From: Cellulomonas sp. KH9
Lineage (GTDB): Bacteria; Actinomycetota; Actinomycetes; Actinomycetales; Cellulomonadaceae
NCBI RefSeq assembly: GCF_900114185.1
Contig: NZ_FOSE01000001.1
Coordinates: 831,749 to 895,748, forward strand
Direction of reading: 5' to 3'
DNA: 64,000 bases
Below, piece after piece: positions 7,576 through 15,964 of the stretch; positions within the stretch are counted from its first letter, which is position 1; every line of letters starts with the position of its first letter. Under the pieces are notes generated by a model. That model searched no databases. It was not told the DNA's origin and worked only from the letters and a program-made list of their open reading frames with translations. A program made the translations under genes and the position numbers.

Positions 7576-7607
7576 GTTCCAGCGAACATGTTCAGATGAA
7601 CATGTTC
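7576..7607. promoter_or_regulatory. Tandem GAACATGTTC palindromes with GTTC/GAAC half-sites
   Basis: The 10-bp palindrome GAACATGTTC occurs perfectly at 7584-7593 and 7598-7607, with a further GTTC at 7576-7579. The half-sites alternate GTTC, GAAC, GTTC, GAAC, GTTC. This is the shape of a double operator for a TetR- or MarR-type dimer. It lies between the yndJ-like gene (minus) and the luciferase-like gene (plus), in the only AT-richer patch of a 300-base gap. No regulator gene adjoins it. Confidence 0.6.
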
Positions 7608-7756
7608 AATAGAGGGCGGGCAGGAGATCGCGAACGAAACCGCAGGACATCGAGGTCCTGCCCGCCGGGTGCGCGTCGACGTCCGCCCCGGCGTCGCTCC
7701 TCCTCCCCGACGTGGGGCCACGTGGGCTGTCGGTGGTGGCGGGTACCGTGGGCGCC

Positions 7757-8662
7757 ATGGTCCGTGTCGGGGTGGTGCTGCTGCCGCAGGAACGGTGGGC
7801 GAGCGCGCGCACGCGGTGGCAGCGGGCGGAGGAGCTCGGCTTCGACCACGCGTGGACCTACGACCACCTGGCCTGGCGTGACCTGGCCGACGAGCCGTGG
7901 TTCGCCACCGTCCCGCTCCTGGCGGCGGCCGCGGCGGTGACCGAGCGCATCGGCCTGGGCACCTGGGTCGCCTCGCCCAACTTCCGCCACCCCGTGCCGT
8001 ACGCCAAGGACGTCATGGGCCTGGACGACGTCTCGGAGGGCCGGTTCGTCCTCGGGCTCGGCGCGGGCGGCGAGGGCTGGGACGCGAGCGTCCTCGGACC
8101 CCCGCCCACGCGTGGCGAGCGCACGCGGCGGTTCGCCGAGTTCGTCGAGCTGCTCGACGCGCTGCTCACGCGGCCGGTGACGGACCACGCGGGCGAGTTC
8201 TACACGGCGCAGGCCGCGCGGATGGTGCCCGGCACCCTCGCCCGGCCCCGCACACCGTTCGTCGTCGCCGCCAACGGACCGCGGGCCATGGCGCTCGCCG
8301 CCCGGTACGGGCAGGGCTGGGCGACGTACGGCCCCGGGACGGGCGTCGGTGACGGCGTCGACGCCGCCACCGCGCAGGAGGCCTGGTGGGACGGGCTGGC
8401 CGGGATGGTGGACGCGTTCGACCAGGTCGCCGCCGACCGGCCGGTCGGCCGCTGGCTCAGCCTCGACGGTGCCCCCCGCTTCTCCCTGACGTCCGCCGCC
8501 CTCGCCGTCGAGGGCGTCGAGCGCGCGGCGGCGCTGGGCTTCGGGGACGTCGTCGTGCACTGGCCGCGGGCGTCGGGCGTCTACGCCGGGGACGAGCGCG
8601 AGCTCGAGCGGTTCGCCGCGGAGCTGCCCCGGCTGCAGGCGCTGCAGCCCGCGTCGCGCTGA
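7757..8662 (+). CDS. LLM-class flavin/F420-dependent oxidoreductase
   Basis: A 301-residue TIM-barrel protein of the bacterial luciferase-like family. Visible blocks are VRVGVVLLPQ, RAEELGFDHAWTYDHLAWRD, IGLGTWVASPNFRHPVPYAK, VSEGRFVLGLGAGGEGWDAS and TPFVVAANGPRAMALAARYG. Members use FMNH2 or F420H2. The actinobacterial setting and an F420-type reductase at 53957-54622 make F420 plausible, which is inference. The ATG at 7757 lies 7 nt after TACCGT, a leaderless start. An in-frame upstream ATG has no support. A terminator follows at 8681-8704. Confidence 0.88.
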   Translation: MVRVGVVLLPQERWASARTRWQRAEELGFDHAWTYDHLAWRDLADEPWFATVPLLAAAAAVTERIGLGTWVASPNFRHPVPYAKDVMGLDDVSEGRFVLGLGAGGEGWDASVLGPPPTRGERTRRFAEFVELLDALLTRPVTDHAGEFYTAQAARMVPGTLARPRTPFVVAANGPRAMALAARYGQGWATYGPGTGVGDGVDAATAQEAWWDGLAGMVDAFDQVAADRPVGRWLSLDGAPRFSLTSAALAVEGVERAAALGFGDVVVHWPRASGVYAGDERELERFAAELPRLQALQPASR

Positions 8663-8680
8663 GGTCCGGCGGGCAGGGTC

Positions 8681-8704
8681 ACCCTCCCCGCGGGCGGGGA
8701 GGGT
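8681..8704. terminator. Bidirectional hairpin terminator
   Basis: ACCCTCCCCGC (8681-8691) pairs perfectly with GCGGGGAGGGT (8694-8704). It lies between the convergent luciferase-like gene and galE and touches the galE stop codon. Confidence 0.75.
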
Positions 8705-9681
8705 CAGCGGCGGTGGGCGGCCCAGGCCGTCGCGACCATCTGCTCCGGGGTGTGGCGCATCGCCCAGTCAAGGTCCCGCGCGGCGGCCTCGCCGGACGCG
8801 ACGATCCGGGCGGGGTCGCCGGCGCGACGCGGCCCGACCTCCGGCGTGAAGCCGATGCCCGTGACGTGGGCGACGGTGGTCATGATCTGCGCGACCGACA
8901 GCCCGTCGCCCGACCCCAGGTTGTAGACGGGGTCGAGCGTGCGGCCGTCCGCCAGCGCGCGTGCCGCGGCGACGTGGGACACGGCCAGGTCGGCCACGTG
9001 CACGTAGTCGCGCACGCACGTGCCGTCCGGCGTCGGGTAGTCCGTGCCGTTGATGCGGGGCGTCCGGCCCGCCGCCAGGGCGTCGAGCACCAGCGGGAAG
9101 AGGTTGTGCGGGCTGGAGTCGTACAGGTCGGGCGCGCCGGACCCGACGACGTTGAAGTACCGCAGCGACGTGTGGCGCAGGCCCGTGGCCACACCCTGGT
9201 CGCGCAGCAGCCACTCGCCGACGAGCTTGGACTCGCCGTAGGGCGACTCCGGGGCGGTCGGGGTGGCCTCGGTGACCACGTCGACGTCCGGGGTGCCGTA
9301 GACGGCGGCGGACGACGAGAAGACGATCTGCCCGACGCCCGCGTCGGCCATCGCCGCGAGCAGGTGGGCCGTGCCGGTGACGTTCTGCTCGTACGTGTGC
9401 AGCGGCCGCTGCACCGAGACGCCCGCGTACTTGAACCCCGCCAGGTGCACGACGCCGGTGACCCCGTGCTCGACGAGCGCGGCGCGCACCGCGTCGGTGT
9501 CGACGACCGACGCCTCGACGAACGGTACGTCCGCGGGGACGAACTCTGCGTGCCCGCTCGACAGGTCGTCGAGCACGACCGGCCGCAGCCGTTCGTCGCC
9601 CGTGGTCCGCACCGCGACCTGGAACGCCCGCACCACGTGCGCCCCGATGTACCCCGCCCCGCCCGTCACCAGCCACGTCAT
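8704..9681 (-). CDS. galE: UDP-glucose 4-epimerase
   Basis: A 325-residue extended short-chain dehydrogenase that interconverts UDP-glucose and UDP-galactose with bound NAD in the cytosol. It has the Rossmann motif VTGGAGYIGAHV, the active-site run IVFSSSAAVYGTP, the catalytic pair in SPYGESKLVGE (Tyr-x3-Lys), LRYFNVVGSG and DYVHVADLA. The length matches the family. ATG 9681 stands 7 nt after TATGCT on the minus strand, suggesting a leaderless transcript. It ends inside the terminator shared with the luciferase-like gene. Confidence 0.95.
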   Translation of the reverse strand: MTWLVTGGAGYIGAHVVRAFQVAVRTTGDERLRPVVLDDLSSGHAEFVPADVPFVEASVVDTDAVRAALVEHGVTGVVHLAGFKYAGVSVQRPLHTYEQNVTGTAHLLAAMADAGVGQIVFSSSAAVYGTPDVDVVTEATPTAPESPYGESKLVGEWLLRDQGVATGLRHTSLRYFNVVGSGAPDLYDSSPHNLFPLVLDALAAGRTPRINGTDYPTPDGTCVRDYVHVADLAVSHVAAARALADGRTLDPVYNLGSGDGLSVAQIMTTVAHVTGIGFTPEVGPRRAGDPARIVASGEAAARDLDWAMRHTPEQMVATAWAAHRR

Positions 9682-9913
9682 GGCCGCGAGCATAGCCGCC
9701 CGAGCCCGCGGATCCCACAGAACCACACAGGAACAAACACATCTGCACAGCACAGACGTGCGGCGGGGATCGCACGGTGGGACGGCGTGATCCCGCGTAC
9801 GCTTCCAGCACCCACCCGTCCGCCCTGCTGACGGTCGCGGTGGGCGTGGCGCCCGGGGCGGGCGCCGGGGCGGGACGACGACGGAGCGGGTGCGCGTGGG
9901 CCGGAGCACGGGG

Positions 9914-10807
9914 ATGACGGCGCGACGCCGCTACGACACGACGGCGGCGCGGGCCAGCCGGGCGGTGCTGCGGACGTACTCGACGTCGTTCGGGATCGGC
10001 ACGCGACTGCTCCCGCCGCGCTCCCGCGCGGACATCGAGGCCGTCTACGCCCTGGTCAGGCTCGCGGACGAGGTCGTCGACACCTACCGCGGCCCCGATG
10101 CGGACGCGGAGCTCGACGAGCTCGAGGCCCAGACGGCCCGCGCCCTGGTGACCGGCTACTCGACCAACGTCGTCGTGCACGCCTTCGCCCGCGCCGCGCG
10201 CCGCACCGGCATCGGGCACGACGAGGTCGACCCCTTCTTCGCGTCCATGCGCGCCGACCTGTCCGTGCGTGAGCACGACCGCGCGTCGTACGACACCTAC
10301 GTGTACGGCTCGGCCGAGGTCGTCGGCGTCATGTGCCTCAAGGTCTTCCTGTCCGCCGACCGTCGCCCCGGCGACCCGGTCGTGCAGCCGTCGCCGCAGG
10401 CGGTCGCGGGCGCCCGGGCGCTGGGCGCCGCGTTCCAGAAGGTCAACTTCCTGCGCGACCTGGGCGCCGACCACGGCGACCTCGGGCGGTCGTACCTGCC
10501 GGGCGTCGACGCCGGCCGGCTGACCGACGGCGACGTGCGCGCCGTCCTCGACGAGGTGCGCGCCGACCTGGCGACCGCGCGGGCCGCCCTGCCGCTGCTG
10601 CCGCCGCGGGCACGCTGCGCCGTCGAGGCGACCACCGCGCTGTACGACCGCCTGCTGCGGGACCTCGCCGCCACCCCGCCCGAGGACCTCACGCAGCGCC
10701 GCGTCCGCGTGCCGGGCCCGGTCAAGGCGGTCGTGGTGGGCCGCGTCGTGGCCGGTGCGCTCGCCCGCGAGGCCACGCAGCGCGTCCGGCGGGTGGTGGG
10801 CGCATGA
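9914..10807 (+). CDS. crtB: Phytoene synthase
   Basis: A 297-residue squalene/phytoene synthase family enzyme that condenses two GGPP to phytoene. It shows YSTSFGIGTRLLPPRSRADI, the first Asp-rich motif VRLADEVVDTYRG, EHDRASYDTYVYGSAEVVGV, and the second motif FQKVNFLRDLGADHGDLGRS. I chose ATG 9914, with GGAG 7 nt upstream. GTG codons at 9890 and 9896 are in frame and would add 6-8 residues. The stop overlaps the crtI start (ATGA). It opens a five-gene overlapping carotenoid operon. No GGPP synthase gene (crtE) lies next to it. Confidence 0.93.
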   Translation: MTARRRYDTTAARASRAVLRTYSTSFGIGTRLLPPRSRADIEAVYALVRLADEVVDTYRGPDADAELDELEAQTARALVTGYSTNVVVHAFARAARRTGIGHDEVDPFFASMRADLSVREHDRASYDTYVYGSAEVVGVMCLKVFLSADRRPGDPVVQPSPQAVAGARALGAAFQKVNFLRDLGADHGDLGRSYLPGVDAGRLTDGDVRAVLDEVRADLATARAALPLLPPRARCAVEATTALYDRLLRDLAATPPEDLTQRRVRVPGPVKAVVVGRVVAGALAREATQRVRRVVGA

Positions 10808-12510
10808 CCACGCAGCACCGGGTACCGGATGCGGTGCACGACCCGCACGGTGCCCCCGCGGGCGGTGCCGTCCGCGTCGTCGTGATCGGCGGGGGTGTCG
10901 GCGGCCTGACGACGGCCGCGCTGCTCGCGCGCGGCGGTGCGCACGTGACCCTCCTGGAGCGGCACGAGCAGCTCGGCGGGCGCACCGGCACCTGGTCGGT
11001 CGACGGCTTCCGGTTCGACACGGGCCCGTCCTGGTGGTTCATGCCCGAGGTGTTCGAGCACGCGTTCGCGCTGCTGGGTCGCCGCGTCGAGGACTACGTC
11101 GACCTGCAGCGGCTCGACCCCGCGTACCGGCTCTTCCCCGAGCCCGGCGCCGGCGTCGACCCGTTCGACGTGGTCGCCGACCCGTTCGTCAACGCCGCCA
11201 CCTTCGACGCCGTCGAGCCGGGTGCCGGCGCCGCGATCCGGCGGTACGTCGCCGACGCGGGCGAGGCGTACCGCACCGCGCTCGACCACTTCCTGTACAC
11301 GACCTTCGAGCGGCCCGACCGCGCCCTCTCGCGTGACGTGCTGCGCCGCTCCGGGACGCTGGCCGGCCTGCTGACGCAGACCCTCGCGGACCGGATCGCC
11401 CGGACGGTGCAGCACCCGGTGCTGCGCCAGGTGCTGGGGTACCACGCCGTGTTCCTCGGGTCCTCGCCGTACCGCGTCCCGGCGCTGTACTCCCTGATGA
11501 GCCACCTCGACCTCGGTGAGGGCGTGTACTACCCCCGCGGGGGCATGTACACGCTCGTCGAGGCGCTGGCCAGGGCCGCCGTCGAGGAGGGCGTCGTCGT
11601 GCGCACGGGCGCCGACGTCGTGGCCGTCGAGGTCGACGACGCGCCGCGCAGCGTCCGGCACCCGCGCCGCCGCGGCGTCGCCCGCGGGGTGCGGCTGGCG
11701 GACGGCACGGTCGTCCCCGCCGACGTCGTGGTGTCCGGCGCCGACCGGCACCACACCGAGACGGCGCTGCTGGACCCGCGGCACGCGGACCTGCCCGCCG
11801 GGGCGTGGGATAGCCGCGGACCGGGCATCTCCGCGCTCCTGGTCATGGCCGGCGTCCGCGGCGAGCTGCCCGAGCTGCGGCACCACTCGCTGTTCTTCAC
11901 GCGCGACTGGCCCGCCAACTTCGACGCGATCCTCGGGCCCGGGCGTGCCACGCCGCCCGACGGTCTGCGCGTGCCCGACGTCGCGTCCCTCTACGTGTCG
12001 CGGACCACCGCGTCCGACCCGACCGCCGCGCCGCCGGGGCACGAGAACCTGTTCGTCCTGGTCCCGTTCCCCGCCGACCCGGCGCTCGGGACGCGGCCGG
12101 GTGAGCTCGACGCCCACGCCGACCGGTACCTCGACCAGCTCGGTGCGTGGGCGGGTGTCCCCGACCTGCGCGAGCGCGTCGTCGTGCGGCGCGTCGTCGG
12201 GCCCGCGGACTTCGCCCGCGACCTGTCGGCGTGGCGCGGCACCGCCCTGGGCATGGAGCACACGCTGCGGCAGTCGGCCATGTTCCGGCCCGGTGTCGCG
12301 TCGGCCCGGGTGCCCAACCTGCTGCACGTCGGCGGGGGCACGGTCCCGGGCGTCGGGCTGCCGATGGTGCTCATCGGTGCGGAGCTCGTCGCCAAGCGGC
12401 TGCTGGGGGAGACCTCCTCGCGACCGCTGCCCGCGCCGCTGCGCCCCGGGTACCTGGCGTCCGCGCTGCCGCGGGGCCTGTGGTCCGACGTCACGGCGGG
12501 GCGTGCATGA
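10804..12510 (+). CDS. crtI: Phytoene desaturase (lycopene-forming)
   Basis: A 568-residue FAD-dependent desaturase that converts phytoene to lycopene. The dinucleotide motif VVVIGGGVGGLTTAALLARG is followed by ERHEQLGGRTGTW and GFRFDTGPSWWFMPEVFE. The middle carries GVYYPRGGMYTLVEALARAA, and the C-terminal FAD motif is LLHVGGGTVPGVGLPMVLIG. The ATG overlaps the crtB stop, and its own stop overlaps the crtYe ATG, so translation is coupled throughout. The N-terminal ~22 residues before the FAD motif are slightly longer than in many CrtI. Confidence 0.95.
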   Translation: MTTQHRVPDAVHDPHGAPAGGAVRVVVIGGGVGGLTTAALLARGGAHVTLLERHEQLGGRTGTWSVDGFRFDTGPSWWFMPEVFEHAFALLGRRVEDYVDLQRLDPAYRLFPEPGAGVDPFDVVADPFVNAATFDAVEPGAGAAIRRYVADAGEAYRTALDHFLYTTFERPDRALSRDVLRRSGTLAGLLTQTLADRIARTVQHPVLRQVLGYHAVFLGSSPYRVPALYSLMSHLDLGEGVYYPRGGMYTLVEALARAAVEEGVVVRTGADVVAVEVDDAPRSVRHPRRRGVARGVRLADGTVVPADVVVSGADRHHTETALLDPRHADLPAGAWDSRGPGISALLVMAGVRGELPELRHHSLFFTRDWPANFDAILGPGRATPPDGLRVPDVASLYVSRTTASDPTAAPPGHENLFVLVPFPADPALGTRPGELDAHADRYLDQLGAWAGVPDLRERVVVRRVVGPADFARDLSAWRGTALGMEHTLRQSAMFRPGVASARVPNLLHVGGGTVPGVGLPMVLIGAELVAKRLLGETSSRPLPAPLRPGYLASALPRGLWSDVTAGRA

Positions 12511-12845
12511 TCGCGTTCGCCTACCTCGGGGCGCTCGTGGTCTCGATCGGCTGCCTCGCGCTCATCGACCGCCGGCTCGGCCTCGCCTTCTGGTACGACG
12601 CGCGCCGGTCCGCGTGGACCGTCGGCCTGGGTGTCGTCGGGTTCCTGCTGTGGGACGTCGCCGGCCTGCTGCTGGGGATCTTCGCGCGCGGGGACTCCCC
12701 GCACATGACGGGGCTGCTCCTGGCGCCCGAGCTGCCGGTCGAGGAGGCCTTCTTCCTCACCCTGCTCAGCTACGTGGGCCTGCTCGCCTGGCGGTGGTTC
12801 GACCGGACGGCCGAGCACCGCGCCGCGGGGCGGGGGACGTCGTGA
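12507..12845 (+). CDS. crtYe: Heterodimeric C50 carotenoid cyclase subunit (CrtYe/LbtA type)
   Basis: A 112-residue membrane protein with three hydrophobic helices (FAYLGALVVSIGCLALIDRR, VGLGVVGFLLWDVAGLLLGI, and FFLTLLSYVGLLAW). LLLAPELPVEEAFF contains the PE(E)-type motif of lycopene cyclase domain proteins. ATGA overlap with crtI and GTGA overlap with the next gene. With CrtYf it forms the epsilon/gamma-type cyclase that closes the rings of C50 carotenoids in Corynebacterium and Micrococcus. The ring type made here is not decided by sequence. Confidence 0.85.
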   Translation: MIAFAYLGALVVSIGCLALIDRRLGLAFWYDARRSAWTVGLGVVGFLLWDVAGLLLGIFARGDSPHMTGLLLAPELPVEEAFFLTLLSYVGLLAWRWFDRTAEHRAAGRGTS

Positions 12846-13198
12846 CGAACATCGTGCTCAACGTGCTCGTGCTCACGGCGCTGACCGTCGTCTCCTGGTC
12901 GGTGCTGCGTCGGATGCGCGGGTGGGCCCTGGTCTGGGCCGTCGTGCACCTGTGCGTGCTCACCGCCGTCTTCGACACGATCATGATCGACGTCGGCCTG
13001 TACGTCTTCGACCCCACCAAGATCCTCGGGGTCTACGTCTGGGGTGCCCCGCTCGAGGACTTCGCGTACGCGGTCGCGGCCGCGGTCTTCGTGCCCGTGC
13101 TGTGGCAGGTGCTGGGCCGCTCGCCGCGGACGGCGTCGCGCCCGGACGGCGTGCCGGGCGCCGAGGACGCCCACGACACCGAGAGCACGCAGGGCTGA
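12842..13198 (+). CDS. crtYf: Heterodimeric C50 carotenoid cyclase subunit (CrtYf/LbtB type)
   Basis: A 118-residue membrane protein with hydrophobic helices and the cyclase block FDTIMIDVGLYVFDP, then ILGVYVWGAPLEDFAYAVAA (PLEDF motif of the lycopene cyclase domain). The GTG at 12842 overlaps the crtYe stop, and its TGA shares one base with the crtEb ATG. The C-terminal ~25 residues are hydrophilic and dispensable-looking. It acts together with CrtYe. Confidence 0.85.
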   Translation: MTNIVLNVLVLTALTVVSWSVLRRMRGWALVWAVVHLCVLTAVFDTIMIDVGLYVFDPTKILGVYVWGAPLEDFAYAVAAAVFVPVLWQVLGRSPRTASRPDGVPGAEDAHDTESTQG

Positions 13199-14067
13199 TG
13201 CGCGAGGTGCTGGCCGCGTCGCGGCCCTTCTCCTGGGTGAACACCGCCTACCCGTTCGCCGCCGGCTGGCTCCTGGCCACCGACGGGCTCGTCGACGTGC
13301 GTCTGGTCGTCGGGACCCTGTTCTTCCTGATCCCGTACAACCTGCTGATGTACGGGGTCAACGACGTGTTCGACTACGCGTCCGACCTGGCCAACCCGCG
13401 CAAGGGCGGGATCGAGGGCGGGCTGGTCGACCCGTCGCGGGCGCGCGCGGTGCACCGGCGCATCCTCGTGGCCTGCGTGGTCACGACCGTCCCGTTCGTC
13501 GTGTGGCTGCTGGCGCTCGGGTCGCCGCTCGCGGGCGTCGTGCTGCTGCTGGTGCTGTTCGACGTGGTGGCGTACTCGGCGCCGCGCCTGCGGTTCAAGG
13601 AGCGGCCGGTCCTGGACTCGTTCTCCTCGGCCGTGCACTTCGTCGGGCCCCTGCTGTACGCGCTGGTGCTGGCCGGTGCCGACCTCGGGGCGCGCACCAC
13701 GTGGCCCGTGCTCGTCGCGTTCCTGCTGTGGGGCATGGCGTCGCACGCGTTCGGCGCGGTGCAGGACGTCCGTGCGGACCGCGCCGGCGGGCTCGCGTCG
13801 ATCGCGACCGTGCTGGGCGCGCGGCCCACCGTGCTGGCGGCCACCGCCGCCTACGTCGCCGCCGCGGCCGTGCTGCTGGTGCTGCCGTGGCCCGGCGTCC
13901 TCGCGGCGCTGCTGCCGTTGCCGTACGCCGTGAGCACCTGGCGGTTCCGCGGCGTCACCGACGAGGACTGCGAGCGGGCGAACGCCGGGTGGCGCACGTT
14001 CCTGTGGCTCAACCTGCTCACCGGGTTCCTCGTGACGATGCTGCTCATCGCCATCGCGCTGACCTGA
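13198..14067 (+). CDS. crtEb: Lycopene elongase (UbiA-family prenyltransferase)
   Basis: A 289-residue UbiA-type membrane prenyltransferase that adds two C5 units from DMAPP to lycopene, giving the C50 flavuxanthin-type intermediate. The first Asp-rich motif is NDVFDYASDLANPRKGG and the second is AFGAVQDVRADRAGGLAS. About eight hydrophobic segments follow the usual UbiA layout. With crtB, crtI, crtYe and crtYf this predicts a decaprenoxanthin/sarcinaxanthin-like pigment. It is the last gene of the operon. No clear hairpin follows. Confidence 0.9.
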   Translation: MREVLAASRPFSWVNTAYPFAAGWLLATDGLVDVRLVVGTLFFLIPYNLLMYGVNDVFDYASDLANPRKGGIEGGLVDPSRARAVHRRILVACVVTTVPFVVWLLALGSPLAGVVLLLVLFDVVAYSAPRLRFKERPVLDSFSSAVHFVGPLLYALVLAGADLGARTTWPVLVAFLLWGMASHAFGAVQDVRADRAGGLASIATVLGARPTVLAATAAYVAAAAVLLVLPWPGVLAALLPLPYAVSTWRFRGVTDEDCERANAGWRTFLWLNLLTGFLVTMLLIAIALT

Positions 14068-14099
14068 CCCGACCTGATCCGGGCCGGACGCACCACGGG

Positions 14100-14645
14100 T
14101 CAGCCCAGCAGGACCTCCCGCACGGTCGGCGCGTCGGGGACGGTGCGCTCGACGACCACGGGGTCACCGGCCCGCACCGAGCCGCGGTGCACCACGCGCA
14201 GGTAGGCCCCGACCCGGCCCGCGTCGCGGAACCGCCGGACCCAGCCGCGCTCGTCGTCGCCGCCCACCCACCGCGCGAACGTCGCGCACGGGGTCCGCGG
14301 TCCGGTGACCTCGACCACCACGTCGTCACCGAGGCGCCAGCGGTCGCCGACCCGCGCCGCGTTGGGGTCGAGGCCCTCGATCCGCAGGTTCTCCCCGAAC
14401 CAGCCGGGCGGCAGCTCGCGACCCAGCTCGGCCTCCCAGTACGCGGCGTCGTCCTGCCCGTAGACGTACACCGCCTGGTCCGGGCCGCCGTGGTGCTTGC
14501 GGTCCGCCTGGACGTCGGCGTGCAGCCCGAGGGGGCCGACACGGACCGGGGCGGTCACCGCACGCTTGTCGATGGCCGTCACACCGACCGGGCCGGAGTC
14601 GGGGCGCAGGGCGTGAACGACGCACACGGCGAGGATCGAGGGCAT
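14100..14645 (-). CDS. MOSC domain-containing protein
   Basis: A 181-residue protein with a MOSC domain (as in YiiM). Blocks are TAIDKRAVTAPVRVGPLGLH, DVQADRKHHGGPDQAVYVYG, PPGWFGENLRIEGLDPNAAR and GPRTPCATFARWVGG. The Cys in TPCATF is the position expected to hold sulfur or the molybdenum cofactor. YiiM-type proteins act in reduction of N-hydroxylated compounds. The substrate here is unknown. ATG 14643-14645 lies 6 nt after TACCCT, suggesting a leaderless start. Confidence 0.88.
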   Translation of the reverse strand: MPSILAVCVVHALRPDSGPVGVTAIDKRAVTAPVRVGPLGLHADVQADRKHHGGPDQAVYVYGQDDAAYWEAELGRELPPGWFGENLRIEGLDPNAARVGDRWRLGDDVVVEVTGPRTPCATFARWVGGDDERGWVRRFRDAGRVGAYLRVVHRGSVRAGDPVVVERTVPDAPTVREVLLG

Positions 14646-14710
14646 CGGACCAGGGTAGGCGGGCCGGACGGTGCGCAGGTCGACGTCCCGCGCGCGGCCC
14701 GGCAGGGCCG

Positions 14711-15769
14711 TCAGCCGCTGCGGTCGCCGGCACCCGGCGGCGCGCCCGTGCTGCCGCGGACCGTCAACGACGTGGCGAGCTCGACGTGCCGGGACGCCGG
14801 CCACGTCCCGGACGTCAGGGTGAGCAGGGCCTGTACCGCCATCTGCCCCATGCCCTCGAGGTGCTGGCGGACCGTGGTCAGCGGCGGCGTCGTCCAGGCC
14901 GCCTGGGACGTGTCGTCGAAACCGGTCACGCTCAGCTCGTCGGGCACCCGGACCCCGAGCGCGTGCGCGGCCGCGAGCACCCCGACCGCGAGCTCGTCGT
15001 CGGCGGCCATGATCGCCGTGGGCGGGTCGGCCGACGTCAGCAGGTCGTGGGCGTGGCGGGCACCCGTCGCGACGTCGAACCGGTCGGTGCGCACGAGCGC
15101 CGGGTCGACGGTGAGCCCGGCCGCGTCCATGGCGGCGTTGAAGCCGTAGAAGCGGTCCTGCGCGGCACCCGACGCCTCGGGCCCGCCGATCCACCCGATG
15201 CGCCGGTGGCCGAGGGCGACCAGGTGCTCGGCGGCGGTGCGGGCCCCGGCCCAGTTGGACGACCCGACGCTGAGCATCCGCTCGTTGGTGGTGTCGACGG
15301 GATCGACCATGACGAACGGGATGCCGGCGTCGGCCGCGGCGTCGATGAGCGCGTCGGGTGCGGACAGCGTCAGCCCCGCGATGCCGACGACCCCGCTCGC
15401 GCGCTGCTCGGCGACCCACTCGCGGGCGACGGTCCGACGGCGCCGGTCGCCCAGGCCCGGGGCCAGGCGGGTCAGCAGGTCCAGGTGGGCGGCGGTCGTC
15501 GCGGCCAGGATGCCCTCGAGGACCTTGAGGATGTACGGCGACGCGGGCAGGTCGAACACGACGGCGACGGCGCGCCGCTGCGGCACGGGGGCCCCGGTCG
15601 TGGTCGGTCGGTAGCCGAGCTCGGCGACCGCCGCGAGGACCCGCTCGCGGGTCGTGCCGGCGACGTCGTCGCGCCCGTTCAGGGTCTTGGAGACCGTCGC
15701 CTTCGAGACGCCTGCGACGGCCGCGACGTCGGCGAGGGTCGCCCGGCGGCCGCTCGGCCCAGCGCCCAC
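14711..15769 (-). CDS. LacI-family transcriptional regulator
   Basis: A 352-residue repressor. The N-terminal HTH and hinge read RATLADVAAVAGVSKATVSK, TLNGRDDVAGTTRERVLAAV, AELGYRP. A periplasmic-binding-protein-like sugar domain follows (IGWIGGPEASGAAQDRFYGF; DELSVTGFDDTSQAAW). The start is GTG 15767-15769 with AGGAG 6 nt upstream. A CGAAAC-A-GTTTCG dyad 75 nt upstream is a likely autoregulatory site. The effector is presumably a sugar. The GH62 gene at 60635-62185 carries a related half-site upstream, so plant-polysaccharide control is possible but unproven. Confidence 0.9.
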   Translation of the reverse strand: MGAGPSGRRATLADVAAVAGVSKATVSKTLNGRDDVAGTTRERVLAAVAELGYRPTTTGAPVPQRRAVAVVFDLPASPYILKVLEGILAATTAAHLDLLTRLAPGLGDRRRRTVAREWVAEQRASGVVGIAGLTLSAPDALIDAAADAGIPFVMVDPVDTTNERMLSVGSSNWAGARTAAEHLVALGHRRIGWIGGPEASGAAQDRFYGFNAAMDAAGLTVDPALVRTDRFDVATGARHAHDLLTSADPPTAIMAADDELAVGVLAAAHALGVRVPDELSVTGFDDTSQAAWTTPPLTTVRQHLEGMGQMAVQALLTLTSGTWPASRHVELATSLTVRGSTGAPPGAGDRSG

Positions 15770-15843
15770 GGCTCTCCTCGGGATCGACGCACCGGTGGGC
15801 GGGGTGCCGCACCAGGCTGCAGGCTAGACCAGCCGACGCGGTG

Positions 15844-15856
15844 CGAAACAGTTTCG
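15844..15856. promoter_or_regulatory. LacI-type operator
   Basis: CGAAAC (15844-15849) and GTTTCG (15851-15856) are perfect inverted arms around a single A. LacI-family regulators of actinobacteria bind dyads of this GAAAC/GTTTC type. It lies between the lacI-type gene and the divergent membrane-protein gene and could control both. Confidence 0.65.
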
Positions 15857-15964
15857 GTCGGCGCCGTGACGTGGCGGCGGCGGGGCGATCGCCGTGCGGG
15901 GACGGCGGCACCGACGTACCGTCGCGGCGGGAGCCGGACGGCCGGCGCGCACGACGGGAGCAGC

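Noticed and set aside
7584..7607. GAACATGTTC as LexA/SOS boxes
   Set aside because: Gram-positive LexA boxes have GAAC-N4-GTTC. Here only 2 bases separate the arms, and the N4 spacing occurs only in the outward orientation GTTC-N4-GAAC. No SOS gene adjoins the site.
8768..10474. Very long open frames on the strand opposite galE, crt, BCCT and ABC genes
   Set aside because: At this GC content, antisense frames stay open by chance. Their products are Arg/Ala/Pro/His-rich with no domain, while the opposite strand carries well-conserved families.
14786..15964. Long N-terminal extension of the YjdF-like membrane protein
   Set aside because: The extension is antisense to the well-supported LacI gene and encodes low-complexity sequence. 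The membrane segments begin only after GTG 15965.
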